Shown: positions 32,223 through 41,394, counted from the first letter of the stretch. The stretch is DNA of 44,725 bases from Eubacterium sp. UBA3782 (GCA_002368795.1 DFFG01000084.1:1-44725), one strand, 5' to 3'. Notes: generated from the letters alone by a model not told the origin. A program made the numbers and translations.

Positions 32223-34061
32223 CTACAGATCGGCACCTGTCGTCTGCAGCTCGTAGATCCTCTTGTATAATCCGCCCTCGCAGGCAAGCAGCTCCTCATG
32301 GCTGCCCTGCTGCACGATCCTGCCCCGGTCCAGTACCAGGATCTTGTCTGCCTGCATCAGCGTCGTGATGCGGTGGGCGATCAGGATCGTTGTTGCATTG
32401 CCGATGGAATCCTTCAGCGCCGCGCGGATCCTCTGATCCGTCTCGGCATCCACAGCCGAAAGAGAATCGTCAAAAATCATGATGGCCGGCCTTCTCACCA
32501 GCATCTGGGCAATGGCCGTGCGCTGCTTCTGCCCGCCGGAGAGGGTCACACCCCGCTCACCGACCGGTGTGTCATAGCCCTTCGGAAAGCTCTGGATCGT
32601 CTCATCCAGGCTGGCCAGCGCCGCGGCCTGCCGGACGTCCTCCATGGATGCATTCTCGCTTCCGATGGCAATGTTATCCCCAAGTGTTCTGGAAAAGAGG
32701 TAGGGCTCCTGAAGAACAAAGCCGATGTTTCGGCGCAGATGCCTGCGTCGGATCTGACGGATATCCACACCGCCCACAGTGATCCTGCCGGACACCTCGC
32801 CTCCGGCGGTGCCATCCAGCTCATACAGCCGGTCAAGCAGCTGGGCTGCCGTCGTCTTGCCGGAACCCGTGGGGCCAAGAATGCCCACCGTCGAACCTGC
32901 GGGTACCGTAAAGCTGACATCGTCCAGGATCCTGCGGCTTCCGGGATAGGCAAAGGTAACATGTTCAAAAGCGATATCCCGGTCCATCGGGGGCTCGCCT
33001 GCCTCGAGGCTTTCCTGCTCCGGAACAGAATTCATGATGTACCTGAGACGGCTGACCGAGATCCCGGCCTTGCTCATGTCCGTAATGATCCTGCCCAGCC
33101 TGCGAATCGGCCAGGAGATCAGTGCGTTATAAGAGATAAAGGCGATCAGCTCACCGGCCGTCAGACTTCCATCCACGCAGAAACGCACACCCAACAGCAG
33201 GATCGTCAGGCTGCGGACCGTGCTGACGATATTGCCCGAGACCCAGAAGGCAGCCAGGATCCGCATCAAATGAATCCACAGACCGGTGTAATAGGTGTTC
33301 TGTTTTTCGAAACGCTCCTTCTCAAAGATCTCCCGCCCGAAAGCCCGCACGACCCGGACGCCGGTCAGGTTTTCCTGGGCAATGGCAGACAGACGGCCTT
33401 CCTCTTCGTCCGCCCGCTCAAAGCCGCTGCCGATCTTTGAATAGAAGGCAATGGAGGTCAGAACAACCACCGGGATGAAGAATCCCTCAGCAATGGCCAT
33501 CGGCCCGTTGATCCCGGCCATGAAATACATGGACATGACGATCAGCAGGACCACCCGGAACAGGCTGGTCAGCTGCTCGGATACAAACACCTTGATCGTA
33601 TTTACATCCGAGGTGCACCTCTGCAGAATATCGCCGGTGCTGTTCTCGGAAAACCAGGCAAAAGGAAGCCGCAGGATATGGCCAAACAGGGAATCCCGCG
33701 TACGCTGCACAAAGCGCTCGGCGCCCATGCCGTTGAACAGTCCGAAAAGATAGCGGAACAGCGCGCCTGCCAGAGCGATCAGCAGTACAAGGCCCGCGAT
33801 CAGCAGCAGATGCTGCTTCAGAAATGGGATCCCGCCGAGGCGCTCCACCATCTCCTGCACAAAGGCAGGAGCCGAGAGGGGTGCATCTCCAATGACCGAA
33901 TCTACGGCATACTCGATGATCTTCGGGTTGATCAGATCCGTCAGGGACACCAGACACGCTGACAGGATACTGACCGCGAAGAACCGCTTTGAGCCGGACA
34001 GGAAATGCCAGATCAGGGCAGCATTCGTATGAAATTGTTCTGAGTCTCTGTTCCTGCTCAT
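32223..34061 (-). CDS. ABC exporter subunit with degenerate ATPase site
   Basis: A half-transporter of 612 residues, with six membrane helices and then an ATPase domain: Walker A GPTGSGKTT, signature LSGGQKQR, Walker B MIFDDSLSAVD. The catalytic Glu after Walker B is replaced by Asp, the hallmark of the degenerate site in heterodimeric exporters, so it should pair with the neighbouring canonical subunit. It is the first gene of the pair, 56 bp after the nucleoside-hydrolase-like gene on the same strand. Confidence 0.92.
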   Translation of the reverse strand: MSRNRDSEQFHTNAALIWHFLSGSKRFFAVSILSACLVSLTDLINPKIIEYAVDSVIGDAPLSAPAFVQEMVERLGGIPFLKQHLLLIAGLVLLIALAGALFRYLFGLFNGMGAERFVQRTRDSLFGHILRLPFAWFSENSTGDILQRCTSDVNTIKVFVSEQLTSLFRVVLLIVMSMYFMAGINGPMAIAEGFFIPVVVLTSIAFYSKIGSGFERADEEEGRLSAIAQENLTGVRVVRAFGREIFEKERFEKQNTYYTGLWIHLMRILAAFWVSGNIVSTVRSLTILLLGVRFCVDGSLTAGELIAFISYNALISWPIRRLGRIITDMSKAGISVSRLRYIMNSVPEQESLEAGEPPMDRDIAFEHVTFAYPGSRRILDDVSFTVPAGSTVGILGPTGSGKTTAAQLLDRLYELDGTAGGEVSGRITVGGVDIRQIRRRHLRRNIGFVLQEPYLFSRTLGDNIAIGSENASMEDVRQAAALASLDETIQSFPKGYDTPVGERGVTLSGGQKQRTAIAQMLVRRPAIMIFDDSLSAVDAETDQRIRAALKDSIGNATTILIAHRITTLMQADKILVLDRGRIVQQGSHEELLACEGGLYKRIYELQTTGADL

Positions 34062-34117
34062 CTGTCCAGTCCTGCTTTCTTAACTCTACGGTCAGTAAAT
34101 CTCTCGTTCTGACGAAT

Positions 34118-35068
34118 TTAACCTTCTGCGCATCCGCCGTAATTGATCTGCAGCTTTGCGAAAAAGTCCTCCAGCGTCATCCGCGCGTTTGCATCATGGT
34201 AGACGCGGATCTTCCGGTTGGGACGATTTTCATCATAATAATAGGACATATCGTCGATGCAGATGTTCGGTGCCTCGACCTCTTCAAACATATCTTTGCG
34301 CTCCTGCTCCGCCAGCAGCAGACCGATGGTCGGGGAATCGCCAAGTCCCCAGATCTCACCGTGGGGCCAGTGGGCGAGATCCGCCTTCTGATTATTGAAA
34401 TCAACCATCTGCTCAAACAGGTATCTGCCGATCCTGCCGCAGGGGCGCACCTCCTTCTGGAGAATAGCCAGAGAGACAGACATCTGCTTGTACGTGCTCT
34501 TTGGCACCTGCCACAGCGGCATGTCCGACTGCATGACCACATTTGCCGCGTGAGGATCCGCCATCAGATTAAACTCTTCCCCACCATTTGGATAATCTCC
34601 GCCGCCGATCCAGATGACCGTTGCCCGGTGGCAGATCTCAGGCTCCATCAGAATCGCGGATGCCAGATTGGTCAATGCTCCCTGACAGCCGATAAAGAGC
34701 GGCCGGCTGTCATCATCCCGCATCGCCTCCCGGATGATCATGCGGGCTGCTTCCGAATCCCGGGGTGTCTTCTCATCCTCCAGGGGATACTGCGCACCCA
34801 TAGCGGCAGGAACTTCATCCTTCAGGCCCATGAGATCCAGAATCAGCTGGATCTCGTCCATGCTGGCCTGCACACTGCCGCCCTTGCCCCAGCGGGCACC
34901 GCTAAGCTCAAACTGCTCGGCCAGGATGCCCCGGACGATAAACTTATCCGTCATCAGGTGATGGGCGATGGCAAACTGATCATCCGCCTCGTTCTTGGCA
35001 TCGGAATCGACCAGCATCCGAAACTTCTTCTGCTCAGGCACCTGAAACGCATAATTCCACTTTTTCAT
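34118..35068 (-). CDS. Nucleoside-hydrolase-like protein with variant metal motif
   Basis: A protein of 316 residues. The N-terminal LVDSDAKNEADDQFAIAHHL occupies the place of the calcium-binding DTDxxxDD motif, and EEFNLMADPHAANVV matches the later conserved EFN...DPEAA region, so the fold is that of inosine-uridine-type N-ribohydrolases. The first loop is longer than usual and may change specificity. It could hydrolyse N-glycosidic or other sugar bonds. An AAGGAG site precedes the start. It lies between the YesL-type gene and the ABC exporter. Confidence 0.8.
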   Translation of the reverse strand: MKKWNYAFQVPEQKKFRMLVDSDAKNEADDQFAIAHHLMTDKFIVRGILAEQFELSGARWGKGGSVQASMDEIQLILDLMGLKDEVPAAMGAQYPLEDEKTPRDSEAARMIIREAMRDDDSRPLFIGCQGALTNLASAILMEPEICHRATVIWIGGGDYPNGGEEFNLMADPHAANVVMQSDMPLWQVPKSTYKQMSVSLAILQKEVRPCGRIGRYLFEQMVDFNNQKADLAHWPHGEIWGLGDSPTIGLLLAEQERKDMFEEVEAPNICIDDMSYYYDENRPNRKIRVYHDANARMTLEDFFAKLQINYGGCAEG

Positions 35069-35252
35069 TTGTTTTACTCCTTCCGGCGGATTCCTTATTT
35101 CCGCTCTGCCCCTCTTCTTCGGGTGTTTCTATACGAATCTGCACTGCAGGCACTTTCCTGTCTGCAGTGTCTGTGTTTTAGGTCAAGATTATTAAACGGC
35201 TCTTCCGAGGATTTCTTAGAAGTATTTTGGGAAATTATTCTGAAGGTTCTCT

Positions 35253-36053
35253 TTAAGATTTCTCGGAAGATTCCTCAGATGATTCTCCATCAGTTTCTCC
35301 GCCGTAGGTTTTCCTCTCGACCGGGATCGGCGTGATGCCTGCCTGCTCAGCAAAGATGCTCTCCTCCATTGCTCCATGGCTGGCCTCTTCAGATCCCTGC
35401 CCTGCTTTTCCTGCATCTCCCTCCGGATCCGCCTCTCCGTTGATCCTTCTCTCCTGATCCCGAAAGACAGGATCGTACATCTTCGCCGCCAGATAGCCGG
35501 GGCCGGATATGCCGATAAAGAGCAGAAGCAGCAGCATGGAGGTGTTGTACATGATCAGCCATACGATCGCTGCCTGCATAACGATCATGACCACCGTGAC
35601 CGGGAATCTGCCCACTGCCAGGAAAAGCGCATTCAGAAACGTCCGCGGAATCGTATTTTCAAACCTGGCAGTCAGCGGGAATACCCACTGGAAAACAAAC
35701 AGCACCAGCAGCACGATCATGCCGATCATAACCATCAGAAAACGCGGCACCAGACCGGTCCGGACACTGATATAAATGTCCACGCCCAGAACGACGAAGG
35801 CTGCCAGCAGGATCGCCCATATGGCGGTCGCTTTTTTGAAATTCGAGGCAAAGGCACGGAAAAAGGTCTTTGCCACATAGCTCTCCTCTCCCCGGACCAT
35901 CTGCAGCAGCACATGGTGCATCGCCGTCAGCGACGCCCCGGCCGTTATAACCGGCAGGCAGCAAAGCAGTGCAAGCATATTCAGAATCACGAGATCAGCC
36001 ATCCGGTTCAGGAACTGCATCACCGGACTGTCAAGTGAAAAAAAGCGGTCCAT
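35253..36053 (-). CDS. YesL/DUF624-family membrane protein
   Basis: A protein of 266 residues with about five membrane helices. The N-terminus MDRFFSLDSPVMQFLNRMAD and the segment LNMLALLCCLPVITAGASLT are typical of YesL proteins, which often sit next to genes for plant-polysaccharide use. The C-terminal 75 residues are a charged cytoplasmic tail. The start at 36053 has AAGGAG at 9 bp; the ATG three codons earlier touches the ribosome site. It is divergent from the GH43 gene. The molecular function of the family is unknown. Confidence 0.85.
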   Translation of the reverse strand: MDRFFSLDSPVMQFLNRMADLVILNMLALLCCLPVITAGASLTAMHHVLLQMVRGEESYVAKTFFRAFASNFKKATAIWAILLAAFVVLGVDIYISVRTGLVPRFLMVMIGMIVLLVLFVFQWVFPLTARFENTIPRTFLNALFLAVGRFPVTVVMIVMQAAIVWLIMYNTSMLLLLLFIGISGPGYLAAKMYDPVFRDQERRINGEADPEGDAGKAGQGSEEASHGAMEESIFAEQAGITPIPVERKTYGGETDGESSEESSEKS

Positions 36054-36092
36054 ATCCAGCATCTCCTTATGTCTTTTTCAGGAATTTCTTTC

Positions 36093-36121
36093 AGAATACC
36101 GCAATCAACAGGGTTTGACAA
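36093..36121 (-). promoter_or_regulatory. Candidate promoter of the YesL-type gene
   Basis: TTGTCA and TATTCT with a 17-bp spacer on the minus strand, about 40 bp before the start codon. Confidence 0.5.
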
Positions 36122-36191
36122 CATCCCCATAGGCTTACTCTTGCGCCCGCTACTTCCGCATGCTATAACAAGGGCGGGCCCTTCTCCAGGT

Positions 36192-36211
36192 TCCGGCAGC
36201 TATCTGCCGGA
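36192..36211. promoter_or_regulatory. 8-bp palindrome in the divergent YesL/GH43 region
   Basis: TCCGGCAG and CTGCCGGA around CTAT, 134 bp before the GH43 start codon. There is no T-run, so an operator is more likely than a terminator. The regulator is unknown. Confidence 0.4.
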
Positions 36212-36344
36212 CACGATCTGAGCCCCGCTGCATGCATCTGCTGCACAAAGCGGCCGTCCCGGCTGCCCCAGGCGCAGCCCATTCCGTACATGCAGAAGAA
36301 TGATCTATACAAATGATTCCCCAATCGCAGAGAAAGGAGCAGTC

Positions 36345-38027
36345 ATGATCCACAATCCGATCCTACCCGGTTTCAACCCGGATCCCTGCATCTGCCGCCG
36401 GGGCGATGATTACTACCTTATCGTCTCCAGCTTTGAATGGATGCCAGGTCTTCCCATCTACCATTCCCGAGATCTGAAAAACTGGTCTCTCTGCACTCAT
36501 GTGCTGACCGATGAAAGCCAGGCAGATCTGAAAAAGCTTCCCTCGGCCAAGGGCATCTGGGCGCCCTGCCTGACATGGTCCGAGAGCGAAGGCCTGTTTT
36601 ATGTGGTCTACGGGGTCATGAATTCCATGAATGCCCGCTACTTTGATGTGGACAATTACCTGATCACCGCAAGAGACATCCAGGGTCCCTGGTCGGAGCC
36701 GGTCTATCTTCACTCCTCCGGCTTTGACGCCTCGATCCTCCACGATACCGACGGCCGCAAATATGTGGTCTGTCTGGACTGGGAGACCAGAGAAGGCTAC
36801 GAAAAACCCGGCGCCATCTGCATCGCCGAATACGATCCGGTAAAAAAACAGATCCTCGGCTATCCCAAACGGATCTGGCGCGGGGGCACCGACCGGGGCT
36901 GCATTGAGGCGCCTCACCTGACCCGCCGCGGCGGCTGGTACTACCTGATGTGCGCAGAAGGCGGCACCGGCTACAACCACTGCGTCACCATGGCCAGGGC
37001 CAAGGATCCCTTCGGGCCCTACGAAGGCGATCCGGAAAATCCCATTCTGACCAGCCAGCCGGCCGTCTCTGACGAGCGGGCAGACTGGGACCATCTGAAA
37101 CCCCGGTACTATAACCCATCTTCCCTGCTCCAGAAATCCGGACACGGCAGCTACGTGGAGCTGCCCGATGGCGAGGTCTACATGGTCCATCTGACCGCCC
37201 GCCCCTTTGTGCCCGAGCTTCGCTGCACCCTTGGCCGGGAAACGGCAATCGAAAAGATGGTCTGGACAGAGGACGGATGGCTGCGCATGGCCGACGGCGG
37301 ACGGCTGGCCCAAACCGAAGTGCCAGAACCGGAGCTATACCAGGATGCCAAGCTGCTTCCCCGCCTTGGCTCCGGAAGCGTGATCAACATTCCCGACAGA
37401 GATGACTTCGACGCAGAAGAGCTTGGCAGCTTCTACTACGCTCCCCGGATCATGCCGCAGAGCTTCACCGACCTGACAAGCCGTCCCGGCTGGATCCGGA
37501 TCCGCGGGCAGGAAAGCCGGACATCCCTGAACCGGGTCAGTCTCCTGGCCAGAAAACTCACCAGCGTACACTGCCGCATCACCACAAAAATGGAATTCAC
37601 GCCAAAGGTACATCAGCACAGCGCCGGCCTCATCCTCTACTACGACAACATGAACTACGTCAATCTGCGCAAATACTACAGCGAGACCCTCGGCCAGAGC
37701 GCCCTGTCCGTCGTCTCCCTGGAAAACGGCGTCCGCACCGAATGCGAAGACACACGGACTCCGGTCGGTGAAGGCCCCATCTGGCTGCGGCTAACGATCG
37801 ACGGGCGCAGCACCCGCTTCTTCTACAGCCTGGACGGCGAGACCTACACAGCCATCGGAGAGACCTTCGACACCTCCCGGTTCTCGGACGAATACTGCAG
37901 CTACGGAGAATTCACCGGCACCATGGCCGGCCTCACCGTATCCGACAGAGTTTTCCACAGAGAAACAGCAGACTTCGACTACTTCGAGATGATCTGCGAC
38001 GAAAGCGAACCCGATCCAAACCTTTAA
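36345..38027 (+). CDS. Glycoside hydrolase family 43 (beta-xylosidase-like)
   Basis: A protein of 560 residues. The five-bladed propeller begins NPILPGFNPDPCICRRGDDYY with the general-base Asp in NPDP; the second Asp is in FDASILHDTDGRKYV and the general-acid Glu in GCIEAPHLTRRGG. The C-terminal beta-sandwich (about residues 330-560, with HQHSAGLILYYDNMNYVNLR) is typical of GH43 xylosidases. No signal peptide is seen, so it is intracellular and trims imported xylo- or arabino-oligosaccharides. The start at 36345 has AAAGGAG. It is followed by the array of palindromic elements. Confidence 0.93.
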   Translation: MIHNPILPGFNPDPCICRRGDDYYLIVSSFEWMPGLPIYHSRDLKNWSLCTHVLTDESQADLKKLPSAKGIWAPCLTWSESEGLFYVVYGVMNSMNARYFDVDNYLITARDIQGPWSEPVYLHSSGFDASILHDTDGRKYVVCLDWETREGYEKPGAICIAEYDPVKKQILGYPKRIWRGGTDRGCIEAPHLTRRGGWYYLMCAEGGTGYNHCVTMARAKDPFGPYEGDPENPILTSQPAVSDERADWDHLKPRYYNPSSLLQKSGHGSYVELPDGEVYMVHLTARPFVPELRCTLGRETAIEKMVWTEDGWLRMADGGRLAQTEVPEPELYQDAKLLPRLGSGSVINIPDRDDFDAEELGSFYYAPRIMPQSFTDLTSRPGWIRIRGQESRTSLNRVSLLARKLTSVHCRITTKMEFTPKVHQHSAGLILYYDNMNYVNLRKYYSETLGQSALSVVSLENGVRTECEDTRTPVGEGPIWLRLTIDGRSTRFFYSLDGETYTAIGETFDTSRFSDEYCSYGEFTGTMAGLTVSDRVFHRETADFDYFEMICDESEPDPNL

Positions 38028-38040
38028 CCAGCTACACAGA

Positions 38041-38360
38041 AAGCCCGCCATCAGGAAGACATTAAAGCGAACAATCTGCAGGCCGAAGGCCGAAGCCGTT
38101 CGCGTAATGCCTTCCTGACGGCGGGCTTTCCCATTTATTAACTCCAAAATGTACATAGGCCCCGGAGCGGGAAGACATTAAAGCGAACAATCTGCAGGCC
38201 GTAGGCCGAAGCCGTTCGCGTAATGCCTTCCTGACGGCGGGCTTTCCCATTTATTAACTCCAAAAAGTACATAGGCTCCGGAGCGGGAAGACATTAAAGC
38301 GAACATTCTGCAGGCCAAAGGCCGAAGCCGTTCGCGTAATGCCTTCCCGCTGCCGGGGCC
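38041..38360 (+). repeat. Three tandem palindromic elements (copies C, D, E), 116-bp period
   Basis: The cores begin at 38054, 38170 and 38286. Each has GGAAGACATTA, GCGAAC, A(A/T)TCTGCAG, GGCC-NNN-GGCC, GAAGCC, GTTCGC and TAATGCCTTCC. Copies C and D share an identical right flank and spacer, and copies D and E share a near-identical left flank, so unit duplication is evident. The left flank of C (AAGCCCGCC) pairs with the right flanks of C and D (GGCGGGCTT); the right flank of E (GCTGCCGGGGCC) pairs with the left flank of D (GGCCCCGGAGC). The 400-base gap 38028-38427 holds this array and the terminator at 38367. Confidence 0.9.
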
Positions 38361-38366
38361 ACGCAT

Positions 38367-38401
38367 AAAAAAAGCGATCCGCAGCAAGCTGCAGACCGCT
38401 T
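38367..38401 (-). terminator. Terminator of the polyferredoxin gene
   Basis: On the minus strand, AGCGGTCTGCAG pairs with CTGCGGATCGCT (two G-T pairs), followed by seven T, just after the ferredoxin gene. T-rich sequence on the other side may make it bidirectional. Confidence 0.7.
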
Positions 38402-38427
38402 CATTTTTTTCTCAAACTCTGAACAAA

Positions 38428-38823
38428 TCAGGACTCTACGATGGAGAGTACGCCTGCCGGGCACTCATCTGCGCACTTACCGCAGGCAATGCACTTGGTT
38501 GCGTAGGGCGTATCGTCTCTCTTGACGATCAGGTGGAACGGGCAAGCCTCGACGCAGTCGCCGCAGCCGACACATTTCTTCTTGTTGATCGTGTAGACAC
38601 CATTCTTCAGCTGGGTGATCGCCTCGTGTGTGCAGGCCTTTGCGCATTTTCCACACTGTACGCAGGCAACAGGTCTGGTCTCCTGAGGATCATTTTTCAG
38701 GGGGCGTACCTGGACATGAGAGCGGTCGATATCGTCATTCTTATAGAAGATCTGGGCACAGACCAGCTCGCAGGCAAGACAGTTCATGCATTCGATAGTC
38801 TTATCAACTTTTAAGCGTTTCAT
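38428..38823 (-). CDS. Polyferredoxin with four [4Fe-4S] motifs (HycB/CooF-like)
   Basis: A protein of 131 residues with 16 cysteines in four groups: CMNCLACELVC, CVQCGKCAKAC, CVGCGDCVEACP and CIACGKCADECP. The arrangement is that of electron-transfer subunits such as CooF or HycB, able to carry four cubane clusters. No catalytic partner enzyme lies next to it, so its redox partner is unknown. The start at 38823 follows a GAGGAA site; the 16-codon longer reading is rejected. Confidence 0.9.
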   Translation of the reverse strand: MKRLKVDKTIECMNCLACELVCAQIFYKNDDIDRSHVQVRPLKNDPQETRPVACVQCGKCAKACTHEAITQLKNGVYTINKKKCVGCGDCVEACPFHLIVKRDDTPYATKCIACGKCADECPAGVLSIVES

Positions 38824-38913
38824 TATCTGTATTCCTCCACGTAGAAATAGCCGTTTTGCATATTCTATCATGAGACTGTTCGGTTAGAAAATACAGACTA
38901 TAGTTCGCTATTT

Positions 38914-39774
38914 CTAATTTTGTCCAAGAAATTCCATCAATTCTGTACGTCTTTCTTCGAAGTCGCGGACTCCCAGATCATACAGGGCCTGGTTGGCTTC
39001 CTCGTCCATTGTGTAGGTTCCCATTTTCAGGTGCTCACTCGGAGCAAAGATGAAGGCACGCCCCTCTGTCTCAGCGTCAAACATGGCTCTCTGGCATTCC
39101 TTGTACTGGAGATGACGCCGGTTGAGGGCGTGGATCGTTTCCTGGTACTGCCGGCACAGAAGGGTGTAAGCCGGACGCAGTTTTTCTCTCTTTTTTACGT
39201 AGTCCCGCGGCTTTGAGCTGATGACGACCACCCGGCTGCAGCCATCTGCAAAGGCCTTTCGGATGGGAATGGAATCGGATACGCCTCCATCGTAATAGAA
39301 GCCTCCCCGGTAGGCGATGGGTCTGCAGGCGCCAGGCAGCGCACAGGATGCCATGATTGGCCGGTAGTCCCTGGGACGGATGTCTTCTTTCCGGAAGTAG
39401 CAGGGCTCGCCCGTGGCGGCATCTGTCGATACAATGACCAGCTCTGCCGGATTCTCCATCATTGCCTTGTAGTCGATGGGATCCCCGCCGCCTTCGTTTG
39501 TCAGTGTTCCGTATATATATTGAAGGCCAAACAGATCGCCGGTCTTTGCATAACTGTCCAGGCCAAAGTACCCCTTTTCGTGGATGTGTGTGGTATAGAA
39601 CCGCAGGTTTCTTCCCCGCTGTCCTGCCAGATAGGAGCAGGCATTGGCGCTGCCTGCCGAAACGCCGATCACATAATCAAACTGTATCCCATTGTCCAGA
39701 AAGAGATCCAGAATGCCCGCGCCATATGCGCACTTCATTCCGCCTCCCTCTACGACCAGTCCTGTCTTTCCCAT
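38914..39774 (-). CDS. Patatin-like phospholipase (RssA/YjjU type)
   Basis: A protein of 286 residues. The oxyanion loop is EGGGMKCAYGAG, the nucleophile elbow GVSAGSAN with the catalytic Ser, and the second dyad residue the Asp in DGGVSDSIPI. It is expected to be a cytoplasmic esterase or phospholipase acting on membrane lipids. There is no signal peptide. GGAGAAC precedes the start. It stands alone between two terminators or gaps; the physiological substrate is unknown. Confidence 0.92.
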   Translation of the reverse strand: MGKTGLVVEGGGMKCAYGAGILDLFLDNGIQFDYVIGVSAGSANACSYLAGQRGRNLRFYTTHIHEKGYFGLDSYAKTGDLFGLQYIYGTLTNEGGGDPIDYKAMMENPAELVIVSTDAATGEPCYFRKEDIRPRDYRPIMASCALPGACRPIAYRGGFYYDGGVSDSIPIRKAFADGCSRVVVISSKPRDYVKKREKLRPAYTLLCRQYQETIHALNRRHLQYKECQRAMFDAETEGRAFIFAPSEHLKMGTYTMDEEANQALYDLGVRDFEERRTELMEFLGQN

Positions 39775-39841
39775 GAATGTCTGTTCTCCTGCTTTTTTAT
39801 GTATCTTCTTTGCGCAGGCAAAATGTTATCCGCCTGCGGCC

Positions 39842-39877
39842 AAAAATTCAAGGGACAGCTTTTGCGAGCTGTCCCTT
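39842..39877 (-). terminator. Terminator after the small unknown gene
   Basis: AAGGGACAGCT and AGCTGTCCCTT form a perfect 11-bp stem with a 6-nt loop, followed on the minus strand by GAATTTTTG. It separates the 100-residue gene from the patatin gene. Confidence 0.8.
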
Positions 39878-39981
39878 TCGTACATATATGATTATTTGTT
39901 TTTTTGATCTTTCCGATCCGCACTCCGTACTTTTTCAGAAATGCACTGCACTTCTGCACCCTGTGCTGCATATGAGCCGCC

Positions 39982-40284
39982 TTACAGGGCCAGCGCAAGG
40001 GCCCGCAGTTTTTCCGGATGCATGTGATAGTAGACCTCCAGCCTTGCCGCTCTTCTGCCTGTCTGGTTATACCGGGAGATGCACCACTGGGCAGTCTCCT
40101 TCGGGATCCTTACCCCCTCATAATAATACATCGTCAGGGTAAATCCCCCTGCAGAAAGGGTCTTCAGGTCAACGCCTGCATGATTGTATACGACCTCCGG
40201 CAGGACCGCCGGGTCGATATTTTCCTGCTTTGCGGATCCGTCAATAATCTCTGCTTTTCTTCCAGGCTCTGTATATTTCCTCAT
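39982..40284 (-). CDS. Small protein of unknown function
   Basis: A protein of 100 residues that I do not recognise. It is soluble, with no signal peptide or membrane segment, basic at the start (MRKYTEPGRKAEII), and has an aromatic central stretch (FTLTMYYYEGVRIP) and a helical C-terminus with a histidine-containing MHPEKLRALALAL. A good GGAGG site and a strong downstream terminator support a real gene. It lies between ddh and the patatin gene. Upstream (about 40354-40374) is a direct repeat GTTAAAC-N4-GTTAAAC that could be a regulator site. Confidence 0.65.
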   Translation of the reverse strand: MRKYTEPGRKAEIIDGSAKQENIDPAVLPEVVYNHAGVDLKTLSAGGFTLTMYYYEGVRIPKETAQWCISRYNQTGRRAARLEVYYHMHPEKLRALALAL

Positions 40285-40407
40285 GGCTGTAACCTCCGTA
40301 GTTTTTTTATGTATTCCGGTATTTCCTGTACCGTTGTACTGATCATACCCTCGGAAGTTAAACTCAAGTTAAACAAAACCTGTTCTTTTGTGAAGGATAT
40401 GTGTTTT

Positions 40408-41394
40408 TTACAGCAGATGTGCGCGAAGCTCTTCGCCGCTCTTCTCGCTCAGGTATGCCGGCGCAATATCAAGAACGGTCTTGCAGCCGCACTGACCCTC
40501 GTCATGGAGTCTCTTTGCTGCGCGGGCATAGGCCACCAGCACGCTGGTGGTGAATTCCGGATTGGAATCCAGCTTCAGGCTGTATTCGATCACATGGCTG
40601 TGCTCTTTGTTGACACCGGTCTTTCCGGTACGGAACACAAAACCGCCGTGAGCCATGCCGCTGTGGTCGCGCAGAAGCTCCTCCTCGCTGATGAAGTGGA
40701 CGGTGGTGTCATAGTCTGAGAAGTAGTTCGGCATTTCCTTGATCTCCTTCTCGACTCTGGCCGCATCGGCGCCCTCCTCCAGAACGACAAAGCACTCTCT
40801 GGTGTGCTTCTGGCGGGTCGTCAGCTCCGGATTTTCACCGGCACGTACCGCTTCAAGGGCACTCTCGACCGGGATGGTGTACTGCTTGGCATTCTTTACG
40901 CCCTTAATGCGGCGGATCGCATCGGAATGTCCCTGGCTAACGCCCTTGCCCCAGAAGGTGTAATCCTTGCCGTCCGGAAGGATCGCATTGGCGTAGACAC
41001 GGTTCAGGGAGAACATGCCCGGATCCCAGCCGACGGAGATAATGCCTACAGTGCTGGCTTTCTTTGCGGCAGCATCCACATTGGCAAAATGCTCCGGGAT
41101 GCGTGCATGGGTGTCAAAGCTGTCGATAACATTGAAAAGGCCCGCAAACTGCGGTGTCTGTACAGGCAGATCGGTTGCGCTTCCGCCGCAGATGATGCAG
41201 ACATCGATCTTGCCTGCCCATTTTTCTGCTTCGCTGACATTGCAGACCGGCACACCTTCTGTAAGGATCTTCACTGTGGCGGGATCTCTCCTGGTGAATA
41301 CCGCAGCAAGCTCCATATCCGGAGCCTCCTTTACCGCGATCTCCACGCCGCGTCCCAGGTTGCCATACCCGATAATTCCGATTTTGATGCTCAT
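40408..41394 (-). CDS. ddh: meso-Diaminopimelate dehydrogenase
   Basis: A protein of 328 residues that makes meso-diaminopimelate for lysine and peptidoglycan in one NADPH-dependent step. The dinucleotide fold starts IGIIGYGNLGRGVEIAV. Family segments include CIICGGSATDLP, NVIDSFDTHARIP, ISVGWDPGMFSLNRVYA and FWGKGVSQGHSDAIRRI. GGAGG precedes the ATG. It is apparently monocistronic after the marR terminator. The single-step Ddh route is common in Clostridia beside or instead of the acylated pathways. Confidence 0.96.
   Translation of the reverse strand: MSIKIGIIGYGNLGRGVEIAVKEAPDMELAAVFTRRDPATVKILTEGVPVCNVSEAEKWAGKIDVCIICGGSATDLPVQTPQFAGLFNVIDSFDTHARIPEHFANVDAAAKKASTVGIISVGWDPGMFSLNRVYANAILPDGKDYTFWGKGVSQGHSDAIRRIKGVKNAKQYTIPVESALEAVRAGENPELTTRQKHTRECFVVLEEGADAARVEKEIKEMPNYFSDYDTTVHFISEEELLRDHSGMAHGGFVFRTGKTGVNKEHSHVIEYSLKLDSNPEFTTSVLVAYARAAKRLHDEGQCGCKTVLDIAPAYLSEKSGEELRAHLL

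Noticed and set aside
30283..34061. ABC exporter as part of the BMC system
   Set aside because: It is on the same strand but is separated from pduC by a terminator and a strong promoter, and it belongs to a general exporter family with no known compartment link.
38041..38360. CRISPR-like array of three repeats
   Set aside because: The 116-bp period is a duplication in which spacers are also near-identical, repeats are palindromic over their whole length, and no cas genes are present.
40354..40374. MerR-type promoter before the 100-residue gene
   Set aside because: The GTTAAAC direct repeat is suggestive, but the spacing between possible -35 and -10 boxes (14 bp) does not fit the 19-bp MerR arrangement and no MerR gene is nearby.
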